From: Mycobacterium ostraviense
GTDB taxonomy: Bacteria; Actinomycetota; Actinomycetes; Mycobacteriales; Mycobacteriaceae
Length of the DNA: 64,000 nt
Assembly: GCF_002705925.1 (NCBI RefSeq)
Contig: NZ_NKRE01000001.1
Coordinates: 5,357,681 to 5,421,680, forward strand
Direction: 5' to 3'
Shown: positions 8,115 to 16,887 of the stretch, piece by piece
Layout: each line of letters begins with the position of its first letter
Position numbering within the stretch: the stretch's first letter is position 1
Program-made: the position numbers and the translations under genes
The notes under the pieces: model-generated
The model's input: only the letters and a program-made list of their open reading frames with translations
The model's database searches: none
Told to the model about the DNA's origin: nothing

Positions 8115-9503
8115 ATGAACTGGACCGTCGATATTCCGATCGACCAGCTGCCGCCGTTGCCGCCGCTGCCTGCCGGCTTGCGCACCCGGCTGGACGCCGC
8201 GCTGGCCAAGCCCGCGGCCCAGCAGCCCAGCTGGCCCGCGGACCAGGCGTTGGCGATGCGCACGGTGCTCGAAAGCGTTCCGCCGGTGACGGTGCCATCT
8301 GAGATCGTCCGCCTGCAGGAACAGTTGGCACAGGTCGCCAAGGGTGAGGCATTCCTCTTGCAAGGCGGTGACTGCGCGGAGACGTTCGTCGACAACACCG
8401 AACCCCACATCCGCGGCAACATCCGCGCGCTGCTGCAGATGGCCGTGGTACTGACCTACGGCGCCAGCATGCCGGTGGTGAAGGTGGCCCGCATCGCCGG
8501 TCAGTACGCCAAACCGCGGTCGGCCGATATCGATGCGCTGGGCTTGAAGTCTTATCGCGGCGACATGATCAACGGCTTCGCCCCGGACGCGGCGGTGCGC
8601 GAGCACGACCCGTCGCGGCTGGTGCGCGCCTACGCCAACGCCAGTGCGGCGATGAACCTGGTGCGAGCATTGACGTCGTCGGGCCTGGCGTCGCTGCACC
8701 TGGTCCACGACTGGAACCGGGAATTCGTCCGGACCTCGCCGGCCGGCGCTCGCTATGAGGCGCTGGCCACCGAAATCGATCGGGGACTGCGATTCATGAG
8801 CGCCTGCGGGGTGGCCGACCGCAATCTGCAGACCGCCGAGATCTATGCCAGCCATGAGGCATTGGTGCTCGACTACGAGCGGGCCATGCTGCGGCTGTCC
8901 GAAGGGGAGGATGGCGAACCGCAACTGTATGACCTGTCGGCGCACACCGTGTGGATCGGCGAGCGGACCCGGCAACTCGACGGCGCGCACATCGCGTTCG
9001 CCGAGGTGATCGCCAACCCGATCGGGGTCAAGATCGGCCCGACGATGACACCCGAGCTGGCGGTGGAGTACGTCGAGCGGCTCGATCCGCACAACAAGCC
9101 GGGCCGGTTGACGCTGGTCAGCAGGCTGGGCAACAACAAGGTCCGTGACCTGCTGCCGCGGATCATCGAGAAGGTGCAGGCCACCGGTCACCAGGTGATC
9201 TGGCAGTGTGACCCGATGCACGGCAACACCCATGAGTCCTCCACGGGGTACAAGACCAGGCACTTCGATCGCATCGTCGACGAAGTGCAGGGCTTTTTCG
9301 AGGTGCATCGCGCCCTGGGCACCCACCCCGGCGGCATCCACGTCGAGATCACCGGTGAAGACGTCACCGAGTGTCTGGGTGGCGCACAAGATATTTCGGA
9401 CAGCGATCTGGCCGGACGGTACGAGACCGCGTGTGATCCGCGGCTCAACACCCAGCAATCGCTGGAACTGGCCTTTCTAGTGGCCGAGATGCTGCGCGAC
9501 TAA
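8115..9503 (+). CDS. aroG: 3-deoxy-D-arabino-heptulosonate 7-phosphate synthase (class II)
   Basis: First enzyme of the shikimate pathway, condensing phosphoenolpyruvate and erythrose 4-phosphate. Length 462, exactly as in class II mycobacterial AroG. Visible signatures are QGGDCAETFVDN (metal-ligand cysteine and PEP-site region), RIAGQYAKPRS, WIGERTRQLDGAH, KIGPTM and WQCDPMHGNTHESSTGYKTRHFD, which carries metal- and phosphate-binding residues, with GGIHVEITGEDVTECLGG near the end. The start is the ATG at 8115 (MNWTVDIPIDQLPP). A TACCAT at 8103-8108 lies 6 nt before the ATG with no Shine-Dalgarno, so the transcript may be leaderless. The long minus-strand ORF here is a shadow. Confidence 0.97.
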   Translation: MNWTVDIPIDQLPPLPPLPAGLRTRLDAALAKPAAQQPSWPADQALAMRTVLESVPPVTVPSEIVRLQEQLAQVAKGEAFLLQGGDCAETFVDNTEPHIRGNIRALLQMAVVLTYGASMPVVKVARIAGQYAKPRSADIDALGLKSYRGDMINGFAPDAAVREHDPSRLVRAYANASAAMNLVRALTSSGLASLHLVHDWNREFVRTSPAGARYEALATEIDRGLRFMSACGVADRNLQTAEIYASHEALVLDYERAMLRLSEGEDGEPQLYDLSAHTVWIGERTRQLDGAHIAFAEVIANPIGVKIGPTMTPELAVEYVERLDPHNKPGRLTLVSRLGNNKVRDLLPRIIEKVQATGHQVIWQCDPMHGNTHESSTGYKTRHFDRIVDEVQGFFEVHRALGTHPGGIHVEITGEDVTECLGGAQDISDSDLAGRYETACDPRLNTQQSLELAFLVAEMLRD

Positions 9504-9509
9504 GTTGGT

Positions 9510-9565
9510 GAGCAGACGCAAAATCCGGTGAAACACAGGGGTTTTCGAGGATTGTGCGTCTGCTC
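9510..9565. terminator. Inverted repeat between convergent aroG and pknL
   Basis: Perfect 11-bp arms, GAGCAGACGCA at 9510-9520 and TGCGTCTGCTC at 9555-9565, are separated by 34 nt in the gap between two convergent genes. It could act as a bidirectional terminator. It lacks a U-run and the loop is long, so it could equally be a small interspersed repeat. Confidence 0.45.
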
Positions 9566-9597
9566 GCAAGCGGGAGGTGGGGCCAGCTCGCGGCCCG

Positions 9598-10890
9598 TTA
9601 CAGCAGTCCGCTCAGATTGCTGCCGATCGTCCACGCCGCGGTCGCGACCAGCCCGGTGATCGCCAGCACGACCGCCACCCAGATCAGCACCATGCGGCGG
9701 GCATACTGGCGTGCCCAGACGAATTCGTCCATCGAGATGCCGGCGAATTGCCCTGACACCGGCTGGTATTCGTATTCTTCCGATTCGGCATCCGGGCGGG
9801 CCGCCGATACCGGCTCGGCCCAGCGCCCCGGTTCTCGGGTCAGTTCGCGAGTCGGGTGGCGAACCGGTGGCCGCGGCTGCTGGGCGATCCGGCTGCGATG
9901 CAGCACGGCCGACCGGTGCTGGGCCGAGTTGTGCGGCGCGGGCACCCGAAAGTCCGGAAGTGCCAGTTCCTCGGCGATCGACTCGAGATCGGCGCTCATC
10001 TCGATGGCGTCGGCGTACCTTTCGGCAGGGTCACGGGCGGTCGCGCAGGCCACAAATTCGTCGAATTGCGTTGGCACACCATCGATTACAGAGCTAGGTG
10101 GTGGCACGTCGCGGTCCAGCCGCTGGTAGGCGATCGACAGTGCTGAATCGCCGCTGAACGGCGTGTGGCCGGTCAGCAACTCGTAGGTGAGAATTCCGAC
10201 CGAGTAGACATCGCTGCGGGGGCCGGCCTGGCCGTCGCGCACCTGCTCGGGAGACAAATACGCCGCGGTGCCCAAAATGACGCTGGCCGAAGTGATTCCA
10301 GCGGCCGCGACGGCCCGGACCAATCCGAAATCGGCGATCTTGACCTCGCCGTCATCGGAGATCAACACGTTTTCGGGCTTGACGTCGCGGTGCACCAGGC
10401 CGGCCCGATGCGCGGCGGCCAGCCCGCCCAACAGCGGGCGCAGTACGGCCACCACGGCATGCGGGGGCATCGGTCCGCGTTCGGCCAGCAGTTCGCGCAG
10501 CGTGCCGCCTTCGACGAGTTCCATCACCAGAAACGGGTGCCGGGCATCCAGCCCTTGGTCGTAGACCGCAACCAGGCCGGGGTTCTTCAACCGGGCGACC
10601 GTGCGGGCCTCGAGGTGGAAGCGGGTGAGAAATTGTTCGTCGCCCGCATACCGGGAGTCCATCACCTTGAGGGCGACGGGGCGGTCCAGCCGCACGTCGA
10701 GACCGCGGTAGACCGTCGAGGTCCCGCCGCTGGCGATCTTGGCCTGGACCAGGTAGCGGCCGTCTAGCAGCGCGCTGTCCAACGGATCCGAAGTGCCGGC
10801 TTCGGCTCGGTGACGATGTGGGCCGGCACGGCCCGAGATGGGGGTCCCTCCCGCTTGCGGGGGAGAGCCGGGCACTTCAGCTTCAGCCAC
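9598..10890 (-). CDS. pknL: Serine/threonine protein kinase PknL
   Basis: Transmembrane Hanks-type kinase. Glycine loop ASGGTSTVYRG, catalytic lysine K75 in VALKVMDSRYAGDEQ, HRDVKPENVLIS, DFG and the LGTAAYLSPEQVRDG activation segment are all present. A single C-terminal membrane span (MVLIWVAVVLAITGLVATAAWTI) leaves a very short outer tail, as in M. tuberculosis PknL. The likely start is the GTG at 10890 (VAEAE). Compared with the remembered orthologue (about 399 aa), roughly 25 residues (VPGSPPQAGG...) are inserted right after the start by a palindromic repeat at 10801-10875. It diverges from the gene for its known substrate, the DNA-binding protein Rv2175c. Confidence 0.92.
   Translation of the reverse strand: MAEAEVPGSPPQAGGTPISGRAGPHRHRAEAGTSDPLDSALLDGRYLVQAKIASGGTSTVYRGLDVRLDRPVALKVMDSRYAGDEQFLTRFHLEARTVARLKNPGLVAVYDQGLDARHPFLVMELVEGGTLRELLAERGPMPPHAVVAVLRPLLGGLAAAHRAGLVHRDVKPENVLISDDGEVKIADFGLVRAVAAAGITSASVILGTAAYLSPEQVRDGQAGPRSDVYSVGILTYELLTGHTPFSGDSALSIAYQRLDRDVPPPSSVIDGVPTQFDEFVACATARDPAERYADAIEMSADLESIAEELALPDFRVPAPHNSAQHRSAVLHRSRIAQQPRPPVRHPTRELTREPGRWAEPVSAARPDAESEEYEYQPVSGQFAGISMDEFVWARQYARRMVLIWVAVVLAITGLVATAAWTIGSNLSGLL
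10801..10875. repeat. Small palindromic repeat inserted in the pknL 5' end
   Basis: The plus-strand core GGGGGTCCCTCCCGCTTGCG followed by GGGGAGA (about 10841-10867) resembles a second copy inside ftsW (39486-39536), with 22 of 27 aligned bases identical. The CCCGCTTGCGGG centre is palindromic. In pknL it adds ~75 nt in frame between a duplicated Ala-Glu pair, expanding the unstructured N terminus ahead of the kinase domain. Looks like a mycobacterial interspersed element; the family is not named here. Confidence 0.55.
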
Positions 10891-10943
10891 GGGGCCATCG
10901 TAGGTGGCGGCGCGAATCGGATGAGACAACGTGCACCAAGCTC

Positions 10944-10958
10944 TACACTTGCGCCGTG
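10944..10958 (+). promoter_or_regulatory. Putative -10 box and leaderless start of the Rv2175c-like gene
   Basis: TACACT at 10944-10949 (TANNNT) lies 6 nt upstream of the GTG at 10956. Spacing of this size puts the transcription start on the GTG, and no ribosome site precedes it. This supports GTG 10956 over longer in-frame starts. Confidence 0.45.
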
Positions 10959-11360
10959 GGCAGCATTCCGGCCGGCGATGATGTTCTGGATCCCAACGAG
11001 CCAACCTACGACCTGCCCCGGGTCGCCGAACTTCTCGGTGTGCCGATCAGCAAGGTGCACCAGCAGCTGCGCGAAGGTCACCTGGTCGCGGTGCGGCGTG
11101 CCGGCGGCGTAGTGGTGCCGCAAGTGTTCTTCACCAAATCCGGCCAGGTGGTCAAGAGCCTGCCGGGACTGTTGACGATCCTGCACGACGGCGGCTACCG
11201 CGATACCGAGATCGTGCGCTGGCTGTTCACCCCCGACCCGTCGCTGACCATTACCCGCGACGGCTCACGCGATGTCGTGAGCAACGCTCGCCCGGTCGAT
11301 GCGCTCCACGCCCACCAGGCGCGCGAAGTCGTGCGTCGCGCCCAGGCTATGGCGTATTGA
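10956..11360 (+). CDS. DNA-binding protein, PknL substrate (Rv2175c-like)
   Basis: A 134-residue winged-helix DNA-binding protein. The orthologue Rv2175c is phosphorylated by PknL, which abolishes its DNA binding (established in M. tuberculosis). The helix-turn-helix segment is YDLPRVAELLGVPISKVHQQLREGHLVAVRRAGGVVVPQVFF, and the C-terminal half (ILHDGGYRDTEIVRWLFTPDPSL ... VDALHAHQAREVVRRAQAMAY) is nearly invariant across mycobacteria. The GTG at 10956 is chosen because a -10 box sits 6 nt upstream. The N-terminal threonine-bearing extension that carries the phosphosite in M. tuberculosis is shorter or absent from this start; an upstream in-frame region would supply TTCTKLYT. Confidence 0.88.
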   Translation: MGSIPAGDDVLDPNEPTYDLPRVAELLGVPISKVHQQLREGHLVAVRRAGGVVVPQVFFTKSGQVVKSLPGLLTILHDGGYRDTEIVRWLFTPDPSLTITRDGSRDVVSNARPVDALHAHQAREVVRRAQAMAY

Positions 11361-11365
11361 GGTCC

Positions 11366-12907
11366 TTATCGAGCGGGTTCCGGTGCGTCCCTTGGGGCAG
11401 CCGGCTCCGGCACCCGGTACAGCGAATACCAGGCCAGCAGTGCGAACGCGGTCGCCAGCCCGACGTGCAGCCAGGAATACATGCCGTGTGATCCGTCGGG
11501 TTTGAAGATCACCATGACCCAGGTCGAGAACCCCGCGATAGCCGCGACAGCCGGCCGTGACTGGGCCAGTGGGGCCACTATCGCCAGCGGCCAGGAGTAG
11601 TACCACGGCAGGGCGGCGGGGACGAACAACACCACGATCAGCATCGACCACGCGATGCCGGCCAGCACCGCCCGGTCATCGCGGCGGAACCGCCACCACA
11701 GCAGCGGCAGCGACACCGCGATGATCAGAATCCCGATGAACCTGGTGATACGCAGCAAGGTGTAGAAGTCGATGCTGAAGAAGTTCCTGCCCAGAGCGTG
11801 GATCAGGTTCGCCGCTCCCGTCGGCAGCGTCAACCAGTTGATGATCTTCACCGAGCCCGCCAGCGCCGTGAGCCACCCCAGTCCGACGCCGGCCACCGCG
11901 GACAGCACCGCGAACACCGCCACGAATATCAGCAGCGACGCTGCGGCGGCAGCCAGGAACGCCTGAACCGGCCGGTACCCCCGGTCATCGCGCAGATGTC
12001 GCATCCAGACCCAGAACAGGAACGGCAGCGCCAGCCCGGCGGTGGCTTTGACCGCGATCGCCACCGTGATCAGCGTCATGCCCGCGACATGGCGACGCTG
12101 CATGGTGAGCGCGATGCCGGCGGCCATCAGGCCGACCATCAGCATCTCGTTGTGCACTCCACCCATCAGATGGATGAGCACCAGTGGGTTGAGCACGCAG
12201 GTCCACAGCGCGGTGGCGCCGTCGGCGCCGAGATGCCGTGCCAGGCGCGGGGCCGCCCAAATCAACAGCGCCAGCCCGGGCAGCATGCACAAGCGCAACA
12301 GCATGGTCCCCGCGACCACGTTGTTGCCGACGATGATCGTGACGAATTTGGCCACCAGAATGAACGCCGGACCGTAGGGGGCGGTGGTGATCGTCCAGAT
12401 CGGGCTCACGTCGTCCAGCAACGCATTCGGGTTGGCGACCGGCCCCACCGCGTAGGGATCCAGGCCGTCGCGCAGCAGTGCGCCCTGGGCCAGGTAGGAG
12501 TAGGTGTCGCGGCTGAAGACGGGCACCGACAGCAGCAGCGGCGCCAGCCAGAATGCGGTGGTGGCCCGCATGGTGAACTCGGTCGCTTCGCCGGTGAGGA
12601 CCCGTCGGCCCAGCCGCAGCCACGCGATCACCATCAGGCCCACGCCCAACCACAACACGATCGACGACAGCACCAGCCCGTGGCCGAAGCGCAGCCACGA
12701 CATGTGAATCGTCTCCAGCAGCGGGTCGTGCTGGCGGGTGCTGCCGGCTCCCAACCCTCCCGCGGTGATCAACACAGCCCCCAGGAAACCCAGCCAGGCG
12801 GGTTTGGCCTGCGGAGTGCCGGCGAATTCGCGAAATCGTGAAATACGTTGGCTCACTGACAGTTTCGTCGCCGAGCCAGCTTCCTGCGGGGGCGTTGCAC
12901 TGGTCAT
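11366..12907 (-). CDS. mptA: Alpha-(1->6)-mannopyranosyltransferase A
   Basis: Polytopic GT-C mannosyltransferase of 513 residues that elongates the alpha(1->6) mannan backbone of lipomannan beyond the first residues, using polyprenyl-phosphomannose. At least twelve hydrophobic segments are visible. The loop after the first membrane spans carries VFSRDTYSYLAQGALLRDGLDPY, with the acidic residues characteristic of GT-C active sites, and later VHNEMLMVGLMAAGIAL and PWYYSWPLAIVAP. The start is the ATG at 12907 (MTSATPPQEAGS); an upstream extension in the ORF has no family support. It lies 4 nt downstream of idsA2, whose product class feeds polyprenyl carriers, so the two may form an operon. Confidence 0.92.
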   Translation of the reverse strand: MTSATPPQEAGSATKLSVSQRISRFREFAGTPQAKPAWLGFLGAVLITAGGLGAGSTRQHDPLLETIHMSWLRFGHGLVLSSIVLWLGVGLMVIAWLRLGRRVLTGEATEFTMRATTAFWLAPLLLSVPVFSRDTYSYLAQGALLRDGLDPYAVGPVANPNALLDDVSPIWTITTAPYGPAFILVAKFVTIIVGNNVVAGTMLLRLCMLPGLALLIWAAPRLARHLGADGATALWTCVLNPLVLIHLMGGVHNEMLMVGLMAAGIALTMQRRHVAGMTLITVAIAVKATAGLALPFLFWVWMRHLRDDRGYRPVQAFLAAAAASLLIFVAVFAVLSAVAGVGLGWLTALAGSVKIINWLTLPTGAANLIHALGRNFFSIDFYTLLRITRFIGILIIAVSLPLLWWRFRRDDRAVLAGIAWSMLIVVLFVPAALPWYYSWPLAIVAPLAQSRPAVAAIAGFSTWVMVIFKPDGSHGMYSWLHVGLATAFALLAWYSLYRVPEPAAPRDAPEPAR

Positions 12908-12911
12908 CGGT

Positions 12912-13970
12912 TCAGGCCGACCGGTCCGTGGCGGTCCGGGCCAACTGCGACAATCCGGCCTTGGCTCGTGCGTTGATGGGTGCGGACGCGAGTGTCGCCA
13001 GCGCCCGTTGGGTGAGCTCGGTGATCCGATTCTCGGCCGCTGCCAAAGCGCCGACCCCCGCGATGACCTCACGCAGCTCGCGCACCTGCACGTCGGTCAG
13101 CTCGGTGCCGATCGAGCTACGCAACAGACTGGCCGCCCGCGGGTCCGACTTCTCCGCAAGCTCGGCTGCTTCGGCTATCAGCACCGTGCGTTTTCCCGAC
13201 CTCAGGTCGTCGCCGGACGGCTTGCCGGTCACCGCAGGGTCTCCGAACACCCCGAGCACGTCGTCGCGCAGCTGAAACGCCACCCCGAGGTACGTTCCGA
13301 ACTGATTAAACGCGGCAGCGACGTCGGGTCTGTCGGCAGCTGCGGCCACCCCCAGTTGCAGCGGCCGCGACACCGTGTAGCAGGCGGTTTTGTAAGTGGC
13401 AACCGTCATCGCCGAGGCGATCGAGTTCGCGGCACTGGCCTCGGCGACGATGTCGAGGTATTGCCCGCCCAGCACCTCGGTGCGGATGCCGGACCATACC
13501 CGCCGCACCCGGCGCGCAGCGTCGGGCGGCAGGCTGGACTGGCCCACCTCGGAGACGATGTCGTCGGCCCAGGCCTGTGCCACGTCGCCGAGCAGTATCG
13601 CCGCCGAGATGCCGAACTGGTGCGCCGGGCCGAGCCAGTTGCGCTCCCGGTGCAGCGCGGCGAAATGCACATGGGCCGTCGGCCGGCCGCGACGGGTCGA
13701 GGAGGCGTCAATCACGTCGTCGTGTATCAATGCCCAGGCGTGCAACAGTTCCAGGGCGGAAAACAACCGCAATATCTCGGGACCGGGCTCCTCGGTTGCC
13801 ACGGCGTGCCAGCCCCAATATGCGAAGACCGGCCGTAGCCGTTTGCCCCCGCGTAGCGCAAAGTCTTCCAGCCAGGCCGTCAAGGCGTCGTAGTCGCTGC
13901 CGATATACGCCGCCTCGCGACGACGGTCGTGCAGATACCGTCGTAGTTGGTCGGTGATGGCGCCGCCCAA
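12912..13970 (-). CDS. idsA2: Geranylgeranyl/polyprenyl diphosphate synthase IdsA2
   Basis: Trans-isoprenyl diphosphate synthase of 352 residues. The first aspartate-rich motif is in LIHDDVIDASSTRRGRPT and the second is in FQLRDDVLGVFGDPAVTGKPSGDDLRSGKRT, together with GGKRLRP (diphosphate binding) near the N terminus and QYLDIVAEA. The start is taken as the TTG at 13970 (GGAITDQLRRYLHDRR), which aligns with the remembered M. tuberculosis N terminus. No ATG or GTG is available nearby in frame. It likely supplies C20-class prenyl diphosphates and is transcribed just before mptA. The upstream 271-nt gap to the divergent reductase gene must hold its promoter. Confidence 0.91.
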   Translation of the reverse strand: MGGAITDQLRRYLHDRRREAAYIGSDYDALTAWLEDFALRGGKRLRPVFAYWGWHAVATEEPGPEILRLFSALELLHAWALIHDDVIDASSTRRGRPTAHVHFAALHRERNWLGPAHQFGISAAILLGDVAQAWADDIVSEVGQSSLPPDAARRVRRVWSGIRTEVLGGQYLDIVAEASAANSIASAMTVATYKTACYTVSRPLQLGVAAAADRPDVAAAFNQFGTYLGVAFQLRDDVLGVFGDPAVTGKPSGDDLRSGKRTVLIAEAAELAEKSDPRAASLLRSSIGTELTDVQVRELREVIAGVGALAAAENRITELTQRALATLASAPINARAKAGLSQLARTATDRSA

Positions 13971-14241
13971 GTCGGTTGTCGATGCTTCGACGCTCAGCGC
14001 GGCGCCCCTTTCTGCTCGGCACGTCCCTGGCCCGACAGTGTATTCCGCCCCGGCGCCATGGGCGGGTATTGCCTCCTTCGGGCGGCCGGATGCCTTCGAG
14101 CTGGGCGCCGTCGCTTCGACTGACTCGCTAAGCCACCCCTATGCTGTCGTGATGGCCCCGTGATGAGGCCGGTGGGGGTGTGCGCGGCGTGGCGCCGTGT
14201 GAGCAGTAGTCATCTGAGGAATCTGAGAAAGAGGGTGCCGT

Positions 14242-15138
14242 GTGACGCTCAATACCATCGCACTCGAGCTGGTTCCTCCGAACGTGGACGGGGGCCGCGA
14301 GCGGGCACTGGAAGACGCGGACAAATTGCTGCGGTACTCGGCCGAGTCGGGCCTCGACTGTCGAATCCGGCACGTGATGATCCCGGGGATGATCGCCGAG
14401 GATGACGATCGGCCGGTCCCGATGCAGCCCAAGCTCGACGTCCTGGACTTCTGGTCGATCATCAGACCGGAGTTGCCGTCGATCAGCGGCCTGTGCACGC
14501 AGGTCACCGCCTTCATGGACGAGTCTTCGCTGCGCGGGAGGCTCGCCGAACTGTGCGCCGCCGGGATGCAGGGTGTCGTGTTCGTCGGGGTGCCGCGCAC
14601 GATGAACGACGGCGAAGGCTCCGGCGTCGCACCGACCGACGCGTTGTCGATCTACCGCGAGCTGGTGGCCAACCGAGGTGTGATCGTGATTCCCACCCGA
14701 GGCGGCGAGCAGGGTCGGCTCAATTTCAAATGCAATCAGGGCGCGACCTATGGCATGACCCAGTTGTTGTATTCCGACGCGATCGTGGGGTTCCTGACCG
14801 AGTTCGCCGCGGCCACCGACCACCGACCCGAGATCCTGCTGTCGTTCGGGTTCGTCCCCAAGGTCGAGGCTCGGGTCGGCTTGATCAACTGGTTGATCCA
14901 GGACCCCGGCAACCCGGCCGTGGCCGCGGAGCAGGAGTTCGTCCAGAAGCTGGCCGGCAGCGAACCCGCCCAGAAGCGCCGGTTGATGGTCGACCTCTAC
15001 CAACGCGTGCTAGACGGTGTCGTGGACCTCGGCTTTCCGCTGAGCATCCATTTCGAGGCGACGTACGGCCTTTCCGCGCCGGCTTTCGAGACCTTCGCCG
15101 AGATGCTGGATTACTGGGCGCCCGACAAGCAGGGCTGA
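14242..15138 (+). CDS. Methylenetetrahydrofolate reductase-family protein (Rv2172c-like)
   Basis: A 298-residue protein of the Rv2172c group, which lacks strong similarity to classical MetF and has been reported in mycobacteria as a methylenetetrahydrofolate reductase using coenzyme F420. It opens TLNTIALELVPPNVDGG, resembling the E-x-x-P N terminus of MetF barrels. It contains VFVGVPRTMNDGEGSGVAPTDAL, GGEQGRLNFKCNQGATYGMTQLLYSD and LSFGFVPKVE, which resemble MetF substrate-channel segments, and it lacks an obvious flavin motif. The GTG at 14242 follows GAGGG with good spacing. The role in methionine/folate metabolism is inferred from the family. Confidence 0.82.
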   Translation: MTLNTIALELVPPNVDGGRERALEDADKLLRYSAESGLDCRIRHVMIPGMIAEDDDRPVPMQPKLDVLDFWSIIRPELPSISGLCTQVTAFMDESSLRGRLAELCAAGMQGVVFVGVPRTMNDGEGSGVAPTDALSIYRELVANRGVIVIPTRGGEQGRLNFKCNQGATYGMTQLLYSDAIVGFLTEFAAATDHRPEILLSFGFVPKVEARVGLINWLIQDPGNPAVAAEQEFVQKLAGSEPAQKRRLMVDLYQRVLDGVVDLGFPLSIHFEATYGLSAPAFETFAEMLDYWAPDKQG

Positions 15139-15175
15139 CCGGGACCAACCGGGCCTGGCGAGCGACCCGATCCGG

Positions 15176-15862
15176 TTATTTCGGCGGCTGGTCGCCCGCG
15201 GCCGTAAGCCGGGGGGAGCGGTCCCGGCTGATCCAGGCCAGCAGTGCCACCACGCCCGCGGCCAGCAACGACCCGATGCCCAGCCAGATGCCGGCCGCGG
15301 TGAATGACCGGGTGTTGGGATCGGTATAGCGGGCCTGAGCGTTCATGGTGCTCACCACGCCTGGTTTGAGCTTCCACTGCACCACTTCGGGCTCGATGCG
15401 GTCACCGTTGGTAGAGGTCACGGTGCCGGGAAAGGCGACGGTCAGCTCGACGTCGGCGTCGGCGTCGGTGAGTGACGTCAGATCTACCCGGCCCTCCAGA
15501 ATCACCAGGTTGCCGTTGCGCCGCAGCGACAGGTTCACCCCGGCCGCGTCGGAGTTCATGTTGGCCAGCTGCGGCAACTCGGCGAAGGTCAAATCGGAAA
15601 ACACCGCCTGCGATCCCACGTAGCCGTCGCTGTCGTAGTTGGAGACAGCCACTTTCTGGCTGAATCCCAGGTTGTTGCTGTCGAGTTGAGGGCCGGCGTC
15701 TTTGTTGTTCTTCGGTTTTGCCGCGGCGATGATCTCTCCGGAAACCAGGTCGTCGGGTGAGATGGTGATCGACGCTCGGACGCGCAGGCACCCGGTCGCC
15801 AGGGGCACCAGCATCAACAGCATCGCGATGGCCAGCATGCGGCGCCGCCGGGTCCCGGTCAC
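15176..15862 (-). CDS. lppM: Lipoprotein LppM
   Basis: Exported lipoprotein of 228 residues. The start GTG at 15862 gives a basic n-region (TGTRRRR), a hydrophobic core (MLAIAMLLMLVPLA) and the lipobox ATGC with the modified cysteine in TGCLRVRASITISPDD. The mature domain (SGEIIAAAKPKN, KVAVSNYDSDGYVG, VFSDLTFAELPQLANMNSDA) is a beta-rich fold also found in the M. tuberculosis orthologue, where LppM is linked to phagosome trafficking. A second membrane span near the C terminus (TAAGIWLGIGSLLAAGVVALLAWI) tethers the other end. An ATG at 15838 is an alternative start. Divergence is modest and the length matches the known protein (~227). Confidence 0.9.
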   Translation of the reverse strand: MTGTRRRRMLAIAMLLMLVPLATGCLRVRASITISPDDLVSGEIIAAAKPKNNKDAGPQLDSNNLGFSQKVAVSNYDSDGYVGSQAVFSDLTFAELPQLANMNSDAAGVNLSLRRNGNLVILEGRVDLTSLTDADADVELTVAFPGTVTSTNGDRIEPEVVQWKLKPGVVSTMNAQARYTDPNTRSFTAAGIWLGIGSLLAAGVVALLAWISRDRSPRLTAAGDQPPK

Positions 15863-15960
15863 GTGAGATTTGCGGGCTGAGAGCGAGGGAGAGCTGGCGC
15901 GCACCACGTCATCGTGCCAGACCCGGTGTGCCGCTTGGGCAAGCCGTCCGGGAGTCGGGC

Positions 15961-16614
15961 CTACAGCGGCAGCGCGCGGCCCAGCACCGCGAACGCGCGG
16001 GGGTCGCCGGCGAAGTAGTAGCCGCGGATGATGTCGGTGAAGCCCAGCCGCCGGTACAACCGCCACGCCCGGTTGGCCTCGCCATTGGTCTCCGGGGTGG
16101 ACAGCAGGACGTGGTCCTCCTGCCGACCGGCGAGGAGCCGGCGGACCAGTGCCTCGCCGAGGCCATGGCCCTGGGCGCGCGGCTGGATATGCAATTCCGT
16201 CAACTCGAAATAGCTACTCATCACCCGGGAGATCGCCTGCGGCGGAAAACCACTGCGCTGCAGCCCGAGGACCACCTGCTGCTGCCACCACTGCCCGGGG
16301 GCGCCGGGGTAGCCGTAGGCGATGCCGACCATCGGTGCGTTGCTCAAATCGCCAGCCGGCGACGCCCCGCTGTCAGGGTCGGCTCCCACCACGATGCCGG
16401 ACGGATCGGCCCCGCCTGGGTCCGCTACTTCGACGGCGGCGACGGCCTTCCAGCCTCGCCGGCGGATATGCTCCAGCCACATGGCGGCGCGCTGGTTTTC
16501 GGTGCCTCTGGGGTAGCGCATCGCGTCGACATAGACGGTCAGGGCCTCCCTGAGGCGCCGCTCCATCTCGCTCGGGGCCAGATCGATGAGGAATATCGCC
16601 AACTGCCCTCCCAT
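15961..16614 (-). CDS. GNAT-family acetyltransferase (Rv2170-like)
   Basis: A 217-residue GCN5-related N-acetyltransferase. The acetyl-CoA-binding segment is visible as LTELHIQPRAQGHGLGEALVRRLL (Q/RxxGxG/A type), followed by LLSTPETNGEANRAWRLYRRLGFTDIIRGYYF, the usual GNAT end. The N-terminal part (WLEHIRRRGWKAVAAVEV and YGYPGAPGQWWQQQVV) is specific to the mycobacterial group. The orthologue Rv2170 was reported to acetylate isocitrate dehydrogenase. The start is the ATG at 16614; the ATG/GTG choice is not contested. It is 98 nt from lppM on the same strand and probably cotranscribed with it. Confidence 0.88.
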   Translation of the reverse strand: MGGQLAIFLIDLAPSEMERRLREALTVYVDAMRYPRGTENQRAAMWLEHIRRRGWKAVAAVEVADPGGADPSGIVVGADPDSGASPAGDLSNAPMVGIAYGYPGAPGQWWQQQVVLGLQRSGFPPQAISRVMSSYFELTELHIQPRAQGHGLGEALVRRLLAGRQEDHVLLSTPETNGEANRAWRLYRRLGFTDIIRGYYFAGDPRAFAVLGRALPL

Positions 16615-16887
16615 GGTGATCCGGTGCGGTGCCGTGCCTGCCTTAGCACCAGTATCGGACCACTGCCGTCGCGGTTGGCCGAGCGGTCGACATGCGCACC
16701 GATAACCGGTTGCACCGCATGGGGTGTCGGGCGCATTCGTGCGCCGGGGTGCGGCCGGGATAGAATCGCCGGCGAATCAGTGGTACGGCTGGGATTGACC
16801 TCGTATCATCTGAGTTAGTTGCCCCCACAACGGGCATCCGCGTTGCTACCGGTAGTTACGTGACAGTCTGTCGGCAAGGAGGGACGA

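Noticed and set aside
7941..9458. 505-aa minus-strand ORF opposite aroG
   Set aside because: Antisense to an intact AroG with all motifs; low-complexity His/Arg/Gly composition.
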